A stretch of DNA of 64,000 nucleotides from positions 1-64,000 of the forward strand of contig CAZFRM010000016.1 in NCBI GenBank assembly GCA_964521255.1. The letters are read 5' to 3'. Below the pieces are notes generated by a model. The model worked only from the letters and a program-made list of their open reading frames with translations, was not told the DNA's origin and made no database searches. Position numbers and translations under genes: made by a program. This DNA comes from ZC4RG29 sp964521255. Its GTDB lineage: Bacteria; Bacteroidota; Bacteroidia; Cytophagales; Cyclobacteriaceae. Each line of letters opens with the position of its first letter. The stretch's first letter is position 1. Of the stretch, positions 53,674-62,245 are shown one piece after another.

Positions 53674-56070
53674 CTACGCCTCCAACTTCACACTTAAATT
53701 ATCGCCCAGCAAATTAAACTGCTCCAGCCATTCAGGAATGTGTCCATTATTTTGAAGGGTCTGCTTATAGATAAGAAAGTATAAATTCTGGCTCTTGTAA
53801 AGGTTAGGACTGAGATTGAATTTGCGCAGCAAAGGAAATACTCTGTTCAGTCTTTCAATGCGTCTTAAATTACTTCGGTCATTGCCGACAGCCTTGAGTT
53901 CCTGGTAAATTCTTTCACCGGCCAAACGGGCAACCTTATCCGGATCTTCAATCTTTAATTTCCATTTCTCAAGCTCGCTAATGATGCGCTCCAATTCTTT
54001 TGTGTTGATGCGCTCCGTGCTGAACCATCGTAACAAATCTGCATTTAAAATATATTCGAACGACGTGCGGTATGCATTAGGGATAGGCACTTCATTGGTA
54101 TTCAACGCCACCACCAAAGGATAATCGTGATTGTAAACACGGCGGAGTGAATATTCAAGCTCTTCAAGACTCTTGCGTGTGATCATCTCCAACACTTTGC
54201 GCTTCTCATCTTTGAAGAGCTGCCACAAGGTATATTTATCCGGACCGAAATACGTTTGCATCAATCCTATCACATCACCCAGTCGTCCTTCCTGAAATGC
54301 ATTTACAATGCGCACCTGCATGCTGTGAAATTTATCCACCTGCATCTCCAATGAAATATTACCAATGATATTATGCTTGCCCATGTACAAAACACAGAAC
54401 GCAAATTTCTTTTCCGTTCGCGTCACATTCGATTTTACTTTAGTGATACCCAGCACCAACCGCTGTTCACCGGCTTCCTTGCGGATAAAAAATTCATTTT
54501 GCGTAGTGTAGTTGAATACAGGGAATGCATCCGGATCTTCTTCAAACAATGACGAGACGGCGTAATGCATACCCACACGTTGCAAATTGGTCTTCGACGG
54601 CGTAACGTAGCGGCTATACACCTCTGCGCCGTTCTTCAATTGAAAGACATTGCTTGGCGCCTCCGCCAGCGCTCGCACAAATTCAATTTCAAGGTTGGAA
54701 TCAGATATCTGACTTCCCAACTGAATGGCACGACAGGCATATTGAAGTATCTGTGTAGTTTCAATTCCTGATATCTCATCAAAAAACCATCCGCAACTGG
54801 TAAACATCAGCATAGCATGACGCTGCATTTCCAGCAACCGAAACACCTGGTTTGACTGTACATCAACAGCGCAATGCGTCTTTATAAATTTTTCAATATT
54901 AGCTTCTTCCCTGTTAAGAATGATATCGATGTAATCATTCCGCGCGGCCCATGGATCTTTCATGATCAATGATCCTTCAAAGCCATAAAGTTTAGCAAGC
55001 TGATCACGCAACCAGTTCAACGAATCACGAAGGGGTTCGCGCCATTCCTGCGTCCATCCCTGATGTCCTCCAGAATTACACCCGCAGTTAGTACGCCAAC
55101 GTTCTACACCATGCACACAACTCCACGAACTATTTTCGTGAATCTCAGCTTCGTAAGATGTGCCGACCTTTTCAAGGTACTCCGCGTAGTTTGTAAGTTT
55201 ATGGTGGTGACGATCTATATAATCGAGACAATACGCCAATGCCATGTCGCCATGCTTATGATGATGGCCATACGTTTCTCCATCGGTGGCGATATGAACA
55301 AGTTGGGGTTCATCAATAGCAGGATCAAAAGCATCCAATAGTGCGTGAGCGAATTTCTTTCCATCATTCAACAGTCCGTTGAACGCCACGGATTGTGAAA
55401 GGCCTCCATCGTAAAAGAAAATAGCAATTGATTTTCCTGAAGGTAAATTACAAATGTACGGGCGGCGTGTGTCTAACGTAACGTCGTTCACCGTTTCCCA
55501 CCGCGAGGAACCAATCTTGCGAATATTTTTTGCCTGTCGCGGAGCGAGGATAGTAAATTTAATATTGTACTTCGCCAGCAGTTCGAGTGACTCAGTATCA
55601 ACCGCTGTCTCTGCCAGCCACATACCTTCGGGATGACGTTTAAAGCGATGTGCAAAATCTTTAATGCCCCATACAATCTGCGTTTCTTTATCGCGCGAAT
55701 TGGCTAGTGGCATTATGATATGATTGTAGACTTGCGCTACCGCAGAGCCATGACCGGAAAAACGTTTAGCGCTGTCTATGTCCGCTTGCAAAATAGCCTC
55801 GTAGGTTTCACGATCATTTACCTCCATCCACGACAACAATGTCGCACCGAAATTAAAACTGATGCGCGAATAGTTGTTGATGATATTTTTAATTACGCCT
55901 TTGCTGTTGAGTATGCGTGACGCAGTATTTGGAGCGTAGCATTCCGCTGATATCCTTTCGTTCCAGTCATGATAGGGATGTGCAGAGTCCTGAACTTCGA
56001 TAACTTCCAGCCAGGCATTTTCACGAGGTGGCTGATAAAAATGGCCGTGTATACAAATGTATTTGTTCAA
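53674..56070 (-). CDS. GH57 / DUF3536 glycoside hydrolase
   Basis: 798 residues. The N-terminus YICIHGHFYQPPRENAWL is the GH57 opening. The catalytic Glu region is HPEGMWLAETAVD (about 150-162), and the second acid lies in VHIATDGETYGHHH (about 250-263). The long C-terminal part fits DUF3536. Family members act on alpha-1,4 or alpha-1,6 glucans (amylase, branching or amylopullulanase types). It is the last gene of the minus-strand glycogen cluster, after glgB. The start is a TTG; no ATG is available nearby. Confidence 0.8.
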   Translation of the reverse strand: MNKYICIHGHFYQPPRENAWLEVIEVQDSAHPYHDWNERISAECYAPNTASRILNSKGVIKNIINNYSRISFNFGATLLSWMEVNDRETYEAILQADIDSAKRFSGHGSAVAQVYNHIIMPLANSRDKETQIVWGIKDFAHRFKRHPEGMWLAETAVDTESLELLAKYNIKFTILAPRQAKNIRKIGSSRWETVNDVTLDTRRPYICNLPSGKSIAIFFYDGGLSQSVAFNGLLNDGKKFAHALLDAFDPAIDEPQLVHIATDGETYGHHHKHGDMALAYCLDYIDRHHHKLTNYAEYLEKVGTSYEAEIHENSSWSCVHGVERWRTNCGCNSGGHQGWTQEWREPLRDSLNWLRDQLAKLYGFEGSLIMKDPWAARNDYIDIILNREEANIEKFIKTHCAVDVQSNQVFRLLEMQRHAMLMFTSCGWFFDEISGIETTQILQYACRAIQLGSQISDSNLEIEFVRALAEAPSNVFQLKNGAEVYSRYVTPSKTNLQRVGMHYAVSSLFEEDPDAFPVFNYTTQNEFFIRKEAGEQRLVLGITKVKSNVTRTEKKFAFCVLYMGKHNIIGNISLEMQVDKFHSMQVRIVNAFQEGRLGDVIGLMQTYFGPDKYTLWQLFKDEKRKVLEMITRKSLEELEYSLRRVYNHDYPLVVALNTNEVPIPNAYRTSFEYILNADLLRWFSTERINTKELERIISELEKWKLKIEDPDKVARLAGERIYQELKAVGNDRSNLRRIERLNRVFPLLRKFNLSPNLYKSQNLYFLIYKQTLQNNGHIPEWLEQFNLLGDNLSVKLEA

Positions 56071-56082
56071 AATAAAAACAAG

Positions 56083-56121
56083 GTTTAAAGTCTAAAGTTT
56101 CAGGTCCAAGGTTTAAGGTTC
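56083..56121. repeat. 7-nt degenerate tandem repeat
   Basis: GTTTAAA, GTCTAAA, GTTTCAG, GTCCAAG, GTTTAAG, GTTC: five and a half heptamers in tandem upstream of the GH57 gene. A short inverted echo (AACTTCAAACCTTGAAC) follows at about 56130-56146. Same unit as at 25970. The rest of the gap to 56293 shows nothing else. Confidence 0.65.
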
Positions 56122-56293
56122 TTCTTTTAACTTCAAACCTTGAACGCTAAGCTTCTTTCTCTTTGTCTATGCAATGTTATTCATAACAAATACTTTACTA
56201 TGAATAAAGCAATGCAATAGTTAACTGATGTAATATAACATGAGAAATAAAACCATACCAGAAGGTATGACACAAAACTTTTTCAGGCGACTA

Positions 56294-58267
56294 TCAAGAG
56301 CCTTCCAGGGCGAATTCGTTCACCTCGCGATCCAGTTTTAAGACTGATATTGCGAGCGGCGGCAACGTTAACGTAACGGAAAAATCCCTGCCGTGATACT
56401 TAACGGGCGAAGTTGAAAGCAGACCTTGATTTAGCAGTCCGCTGCCCATATATTTTTGATGATCGGAACTAAATGCTTCTTTCCAGTACCCTCTGTAAGG
56501 CACACCAATGCGATAATGATTTCGAACCACGGGAGTAAAATTGCAAATAACAACCAGCATCTCTTCTTTTGTATCACTTCTGCGTTCGAAAACTATAACA
56601 CTATTTTCACGATCCGAAAAATCTACCCATTGAAAACCCCGATGATCGAATGCATATTTATAAAGGGCCGATTGCTCTTTATAGAATGAATTAAGATCCT
56701 TCATTAATGTTTGAATGCCTTTGTGAAAATCATAGTCAAGTAAGTGCCAGTCGAGACTATGGTTGTGATTCCATTCTGCCGTTTGTGCTATCTCTCCTCC
56801 CATAAACAACAACTTTGTTCCCGGATGCATGAACATATAAGTGAACAGCATACGAAGGTTGGCAAATCGCTGCCATTCATCACCGGGCATGCGCCCTATC
56901 AATGATCCTTTTCCATGAACAACTTCATCATGCGATAGCGGCAGCATGAAGTTTTCCGTAAAGGCGTACATCAGGCTGAATGTAATTTCATTCTGATGGT
57001 GCTTTCGATACACGGACTCTTTCTGAAAATAGTTGAGTGTATCGTGCATCCAACCCATCATCCATTTTTGTCCGAAGCCAAGCCCGCCAAGATAAGTAGG
57101 CCGTGATACGCCGGGCCATGAAGTTGACTCTTCTGCTATGGTTATAATATCAGGAAAAGTACTATAAGCAACCTCGTTCATCTCTTTCAGGAAAGTGATC
57201 GCCTCAATATTTTCATTTCCTCCATATTGATTAGGAATCCACTCTCCTTCTTTGCGTGAATAGTCGAGGTATAGCATTGATGCCACTGCGTCAACACGTA
57301 AACCATCAACATGATATCTGTCGAGCCAAAAGAGTGCATTGCTAATGAGGAAAGATCGTACTTCACTACGACCATAATTGAAGATGTAACTTTTCCAATC
57401 CGGATGAAATCCTTTGCGTGGGTCTTCGTGCTCATAAAGAAATGTTCCATCGAACTTAGACAATCCATGAACGTCTCCAGGGAAATGCGAGGGAACCCAA
57501 TCGAGAATTACACCGATACCTGCATGATGAAAGCAATCCACCAGGTACATAAAATCTTCCGGTCTTCCAAAACGACTTGTCGGCGCAAAATACCCCGTCA
57601 GTTGATATCCCCATGAACCATAGAAAGGATGTTCCATCACAGGCATAAATTCAACATGTGTAAAGCCCATCTCTTTTACATAGTTCACTAACTCAGTTGC
57701 CAGCTCTCCATAACTTAATGAATGATTACTATCGTCAGCTTTCTTGCGCCATGAGCCTATGTGAACTTCATACACTGAATAAGGCTTAGGCTTACCCACA
57801 GAATCTTTTCTCTTTTTCAACCACTTATCATCTTTCCAATCATACTCAGGTTGCCATACGATGGATGCCGTTCTTGGTGGCGGTTCACAATAAAATGCAA
57901 AAGGATCGGCTTTCTCCAGGTATTCACCTGTGTTGGAGTGTATCGCATATTTATACGCTTCTCCTTTTCCTATATTCGGAAAAAATCCTTCCCATATCCC
58001 CGACTCGTCCCATCGCGGGTTGAGTTTATATTTATCACTCTGCCATAGATTAAAATTTCCTATCACAGAAACTGCTCTCGCATTCGGCACCCACACAGCA
58101 AAGTAAGTTCCTTCCTGGCCATTCACTGTTACCAGATGAGCACCCAGCTTTTCATACAACTTATAATGCTTGCCTGATTTGAAAAGATGAATGTCGAAGT
58201 CGGTGAGAAGGGTGAAGGTTTCTTCGCTCACAGGCTTGTCTATCGCTTTTGACTTTGTCTTTTTCAT
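56294..58267 (-). CDS. glgB: 1,4-alpha-glucan branching enzyme
   Basis: 657 residues, GH13 subfamily 9. N-terminal CBM48 (about 45-140; YFAVWVPNARAVSVIGNFN). The catalytic barrel carries VILDWVPSHFP, GLRVDAVASML (nucleophile Asp), TIAEES (acid/base Glu) and PLSHDEVVHGKGS. All catalytic residues are intact. It makes alpha-1,6 branches in glycogen, the step after GlgE. It is on the same strand as treS and glgE, but a four-helix-bundle gene with inverted repeats now separates it from treS. Confidence 0.95.
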   Translation of the reverse strand: MKKTKSKAIDKPVSEETFTLLTDFDIHLFKSGKHYKLYEKLGAHLVTVNGQEGTYFAVWVPNARAVSVIGNFNLWQSDKYKLNPRWDESGIWEGFFPNIGKGEAYKYAIHSNTGEYLEKADPFAFYCEPPPRTASIVWQPEYDWKDDKWLKKRKDSVGKPKPYSVYEVHIGSWRKKADDSNHSLSYGELATELVNYVKEMGFTHVEFMPVMEHPFYGSWGYQLTGYFAPTSRFGRPEDFMYLVDCFHHAGIGVILDWVPSHFPGDVHGLSKFDGTFLYEHEDPRKGFHPDWKSYIFNYGRSEVRSFLISNALFWLDRYHVDGLRVDAVASMLYLDYSRKEGEWIPNQYGGNENIEAITFLKEMNEVAYSTFPDIITIAEESTSWPGVSRPTYLGGLGFGQKWMMGWMHDTLNYFQKESVYRKHHQNEITFSLMYAFTENFMLPLSHDEVVHGKGSLIGRMPGDEWQRFANLRMLFTYMFMHPGTKLLFMGGEIAQTAEWNHNHSLDWHLLDYDFHKGIQTLMKDLNSFYKEQSALYKYAFDHRGFQWVDFSDRENSVIVFERRSDTKEEMLVVICNFTPVVRNHYRIGVPYRGYWKEAFSSDHQKYMGSGLLNQGLLSTSPVKYHGRDFSVTLTLPPLAISVLKLDREVNEFALEGS

Positions 58268-58274
58268 AGTGCAG

Positions 58275-58306
58275 GTTCACAGTTCACGGATCACAGATCA
58301 CGGTAG
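58275..58306. repeat. 7-nt repeat and left inverted repeat
   Basis: GTTCACA, GTTCACG, GATCACA, GATCACG, GTAG: heptamers in tandem directly upstream of glgB. The last 25 nt (58282-58306) are repeated inverted, with one mismatch, at 58906-58930 on the far side of the four-helix-bundle gene. Confidence 0.7.
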
Positions 58307-58346
58307 TTTTATCTTCAATTCTAACACTCGTCTATTTATAAAATCT

Positions 58347-58703
58347 TTATTTCGTCAAAGATTTTCTTAATGCTTGTATAGAGATAATCAAATTTTCAGC
58401 GTCAGTATAAAACTTTTGGTACTCAGTTTCATTAATAAAAAATTTTCTTTTAGCCAATGCCAGACATCCAACTACTTCAATTCCTGAACGAATTGAATAC
58501 CCAAGAAATTTTTGATATTCTTTTTTAGACTGACCAGTTGATCCTTCTGCTATGTTTAAACTAATCGAGTCCGAAGCGCGCTTTATCTGAGATGATAACC
58601 CATACTGTTCATCCTTTGGAAAAGACTTTGTCAAGTCATAGATATTTCCTGAAAAGTCAACTGATCGATGCCAAACTTTCAATTTTTCAAAACTAAATGC
58701 CAT
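58347..58703 (-). CDS. Four-helix-bundle protein (23S rRNA IVP-type)
   Basis: 118 residues, the usual length. Family signatures: FEKLKVWHRSVDF near the start, QIKRASDSISLNIAEGSTGQ (39-58), and KKEYQKFLGYSIRSGIEVVG after it. Proteins of this family form four-helix pentamers and are found inside 23S rRNA intervening sequences or scattered in Bacteroidota genomes; their role is not settled. The gene is intact, lies between glgB and treS on the same strand, and is enclosed by 25-nt inverted repeats, so it looks like an insertion into the cluster. A broken relative is at 27055-27274. Confidence 0.88.
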   Translation of the reverse strand: MAFSFEKLKVWHRSVDFSGNIYDLTKSFPKDEQYGLSSQIKRASDSISLNIAEGSTGQSKKEYQKFLGYSIRSGIEVVGCLALAKRKFFINETEYQKFYTDAENLIISIQALRKSLTK

Positions 58704-58940
58704 AAGTTTAGAGAGGTTTATTTAATAAAGTACAACATATTACACAAATCGTCATATCAACCAAAAATCCACTGTCATCCATGAACATACCAGCACTCTC
58801 TTCTCAAGTTCAACAAACATCATCACCACTAAACCCTCATCACAACCAAATCTACTATGATCCGTACTTCCTCTTCCAACAAGTCACCTCAATCCCAACC
58901 ACAATCTACCGTGATCTGTCATCCGTGAACCGTTAACTTC
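58704..58940. other. G-poor intergenic stretch with right inverted repeat
   Basis: On the plus strand G is nearly absent: 58801-58860 has 20 C and 2 G. The right inverted repeat is 58906-58930; a partial copy (CTGTCATCCATGAAC) is at 58772-58786. No gene is seen. On the minus strand this is the leader of the four-helix-bundle gene. Confidence 0.55.
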
Positions 58941-61900
58941 CTACTTCCCCTTCTCCTGCTTATACCTTCTCATATGATATTCAATTCCTCTTAATGGAAT
59001 AATCACCCAATCCGGTCTGCCATTTAATTCGTAGCCAAGTTCGTAGACAGCCTTTTCTAACAGGAAGGTACGAATTAACACATCACTCTCATATGGAAAT
59101 TCACTTTGTCCCATGCGCTCAATGTATGCACCTAAGTAGAAGCGTGCAATGTAATGCTGCCATTGCTCAGCCCATACTTCTAAAATCTCTCTGTCCTGGT
59201 CGCGGTAATTTTCATTCAACAATATTTTTCCAAATGCCGCATAGTGAATCGATCGCATCATACCGGCAACATCTTTCAGTGGATTTTTCTTTAACCTTCT
59301 TTCACTGAATGAAAATCCCGGCTCACCCTCAAAATCAATAATGATAAAATCTTTTCCTGTAAACAAAACCTGGCCGAGATGGTAGTCGCCGTGAATTCTT
59401 GTTTTTAGTGCATTAACTTTTATTTTATAAACTTCGCTGAAGCATTCCAGGATATCATCTTCAAGCGCTAATACCTTTTTGCCAAGCGACTGCGCATCTT
59501 TAGACAATTTAGGTAACGCATTTTCCAGCAAACTAAAGCGATCGCGAACCAACTTACGCAATGCCGAATACATGGAGCGCTGATAGTTAGCAGTGAAACT
59601 CTCCGGCGCAAAAGATGGACTTGAATCATCCGAAGCTAATGCGGTATGCATTTCAGCGGTACGTTGACCTAATCGTGCAATTCGTTCATAAAATCCGCGG
59701 CCAATCAGTTCCTGAATTAACTCAGGAGCTTCTTCAAACTTTAAGATAGGTTTATTTACAAGTTTCGGAATTTCATCCTTCTTTGCGCTGCTAAGGACAC
59801 GTTCATAAAAACGCCCGACAGAATCTACCGTCATCACCCATGCATCACCCTGGTGTTCTACTTTCTCCTGCATTAGTCCAAATACATAGGTACCATTGTC
59901 ATCTTTGAATTCAATACTTCCGGCGTATTTCGGACTGTTCCTGAAATTGGTATGTTCAGAAAGAAAGCGAATGATCTCGAGATCAGGATTGATTTCGTTT
60001 TCAATCTTTCGATAAAATTTCAAAAAGTACTGATCATTGTAAATGATCGCTGTATTGCTTTGATCTGACTTGAGTAGTTTAGACTCAACTTCCTTCGGCA
60101 TTTTAATTTTAGAAAACAGGCTCGATTTAAATTGTAAAAGCCCGTTGTCAATTTTAAGTTCTACCTCTTTGTCCATACTCACAAAAAGATACTCCCGAAA
60201 ATCTTTGTCGTAAGTGCTGTCGATAATAAAACCCGACTCATCCTGAATTTCCGCGCGACAGATCACACTCTGCATGGTATATTCAACAATTCTATCCGCG
60301 CGAAGAAAAGTCATGGGAAGAAAATATAATTCCGGCAAGCGATGGACATAATGTACTTCAACGATGTTGAGATAGTGTACGTCCTCACCTACTTTCATGG
60401 GAAGTATCCTGTTAAAATTCATTTTGCTGATCGTCTTCGCCTTTCCGCCAAACCAACGGCACTTCTTCATGAACGTTGGCAAAATTTTACGCTCCAGATC
60501 CCGTATCTCATCATAGTTATGAAATATTCGCTCCCACGAAATATCCGATTCAAAAACCGGAAGCTCTCCGCTGGCCTCGACCTTTTCTTTCTTTTCAACT
60601 ACATCCACCTGAAACCAGAAATAGCCATAGGGTCCAATAGTGATGTCGTATTCTCCATTCTCAATATTTTTGAAACGATTCTGACTAAACGTTTCAGTAA
60701 TGTCACAATCTTTAAATTCCGACAGGTCGAGTGTAGCTGCCTGTGAAAACTGGGAAAGGTTTGCAACAACAATGATGCGTTGTTTTTCAAATGTTCGTGA
60801 AAAGGAAAGTATTTTGGAGTTGTTGCTGTCAATGAATTTAATATTACCGCGACCGAATGCCATTAACCGCTTGCGCATGGAGATGATTTGTTTCATCCAC
60901 CAAAGCAGCGATGAAGGATTCTCCTCATGCGTAAGAACATTTACCGTTTCATGACGATACACCGGATCGTTGATGACAGGAAGATATAATTTTTGTGGAT
61001 TCGCAGTTGAAAAGCCTGCGTTGATATTCATGTTCCATTGCATGGGTGTACGTACCCCCGATCTACCTCCTAAATAAACATTGTCACCCATGCCAATCTC
61101 ATCGCCATAATATAAAACCGGTGAGCCTGGTAGTGAAAACAATATAGCGTGCAGGAGTTCAACCTTCCTGCGATCATTGTTCATGAGCGGCGCCAATCTT
61201 CTGTTGATACCTATATTAAATTTTGTATGTGGATCGTTCGCGTAAGCTTTAAAGAGATAATCTTTCTCTTCTTCCGTTACCATCTCTAATCCAAGCTCGT
61301 CATGATTGCGAAGGAACAATGCCCACTGTGTGTTGTCAGGTATGATCGGCGTTTGATCTATTATATCTACAATGGGATAATTATCTTCGGTGCGAAGTGC
61401 AAGAAACAAACGCGGCATTAATGGATAGTGAAAGCTCATATGACTTTCATCACCCTTTCCAAAATAACTGGCAGCATCTTCAGGCCACAAGTTAGCCTCA
61501 GCGATAAGTACCTTGTTGTCGTAGTATTTATCTATGTGACTTCTTAACTTCTTCACAAACGCATGTGTCTGCGGAAGATTCTCACTGCTTGTACCTTCTT
61601 CTTCAAAAAGAAACGTTACCGAAGGCAAACGAAATCCATCAACACCGGCTTTTAACCAAAAGTCCGCTACTTTTAAAATCTCCATTTGCACTTCCGTGTT
61701 CTCATAATTCAACTCCGGAAGGTAACGACCATAGCGGTGCCAATAGTAAGCATCAGCTTCTGCATCCCATGTCCAGTTATTAGATCCCTCTTCATTCGAC
61801 ATGACGCGTGCTTCAGCGTATTTATCGTTGCTGTTGCTCCATACATAAAAGTCACGCGCACGAGAGTTTTGTCTTGACTTCTTCGCTTTCTTAAACCAGG

Positions 61901-62243
61901 GATGCTGATCAGAAGTGTGATTGAGAATTAATTCAGTGATAACTTTTATACCACGTCGATGAGCTTCCTTGAGAAAAGATTTGAAGTCAGAAAGTGTGCC
62001 GTATTCGGGATGCACATCACAATACTCCGTTACATCGTAACCATCATCACGCATGGGAGATGGATAAAAAGGCAAAAGCCAGATAGTATTAATACCTAAG
62101 TCCTCAAGGTAATCTAACTTTTCAAGCAGTCCGGGAAAATCACCAACACCATCGCCATTGCTGTCGTAAAAAGATCTTACTGACAACTCATAGATGATGG
62201 CGTCTTTAAACCAGGTTGCCTTATCTATTTTACTAAAGCTCAT
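58941..62243 (-). CDS. treS: TreS-like domain fused to maltokinase (TreS likely inactive)
   Basis: 1100 residues. Residues about 8-560 are a trehalose synthase GH13_16 domain; about 575-1095 are a Pep2-type maltokinase. The kinase motifs are intact (HGDYHLGQV 951-959, DFEGEP 970-975). The GH13 domain keeps Glu249 (LIAEANLWPED) and Asp315 (FLRNHDE), but the nucleophile Asp is Pro207 (GVDGFRLPSV). Region I Asp is Glu104 (ITELILNH), QPDLN reads LPELN, and GDRDG reads GGRSG. Trehalose-maltose isomerisation is therefore doubtful, while maltose-1-phosphate synthesis is likely. It starts 2 nt after glgE. The TreS domain may only scaffold. Confidence 0.85.
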   Translation of the reverse strand: MSFSKIDKATWFKDAIIYELSVRSFYDSNGDGVGDFPGLLEKLDYLEDLGINTIWLLPFYPSPMRDDGYDVTEYCDVHPEYGTLSDFKSFLKEAHRRGIKVITELILNHTSDQHPWFKKAKKSRQNSRARDFYVWSNSNDKYAEARVMSNEEGSNNWTWDAEADAYYWHRYGRYLPELNYENTEVQMEILKVADFWLKAGVDGFRLPSVTFLFEEEGTSSENLPQTHAFVKKLRSHIDKYYDNKVLIAEANLWPEDAASYFGKGDESHMSFHYPLMPRLFLALRTEDNYPIVDIIDQTPIIPDNTQWALFLRNHDELGLEMVTEEEKDYLFKAYANDPHTKFNIGINRRLAPLMNNDRRKVELLHAILFSLPGSPVLYYGDEIGMGDNVYLGGRSGVRTPMQWNMNINAGFSTANPQKLYLPVINDPVYRHETVNVLTHEENPSSLLWWMKQIISMRKRLMAFGRGNIKFIDSNNSKILSFSRTFEKQRIIVVANLSQFSQAATLDLSEFKDCDITETFSQNRFKNIENGEYDITIGPYGYFWFQVDVVEKKEKVEASGELPVFESDISWERIFHNYDEIRDLERKILPTFMKKCRWFGGKAKTISKMNFNRILPMKVGEDVHYLNIVEVHYVHRLPELYFLPMTFLRADRIVEYTMQSVICRAEIQDESGFIIDSTYDKDFREYLFVSMDKEVELKIDNGLLQFKSSLFSKIKMPKEVESKLLKSDQSNTAIIYNDQYFLKFYRKIENEINPDLEIIRFLSEHTNFRNSPKYAGSIEFKDDNGTYVFGLMQEKVEHQGDAWVMTVDSVGRFYERVLSSAKKDEIPKLVNKPILKFEEAPELIQELIGRGFYERIARLGQRTAEMHTALASDDSSPSFAPESFTANYQRSMYSALRKLVRDRFSLLENALPKLSKDAQSLGKKVLALEDDILECFSEVYKIKVNALKTRIHGDYHLGQVLFTGKDFIIIDFEGEPGFSFSERRLKKNPLKDVAGMMRSIHYAAFGKILLNENYRDQDREILEVWAEQWQHYIARFYLGAYIERMGQSEFPYESDVLIRTFLLEKAVYELGYELNGRPDWVIIPLRGIEYHMRRYKQEKGK

Positions 62244-62245
62244 AG

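Noticed and set aside
56083..56121. CRISPR-like repeats
   Set aside because: Units are 7 nt, contiguous and without spacers; no cas gene is present.
58941..62243. TreS active-site changes as sequencing errors
   Set aside because: Asp to Pro needs two base changes in one codon, the frame is intact, and three other active-site segments differ too.
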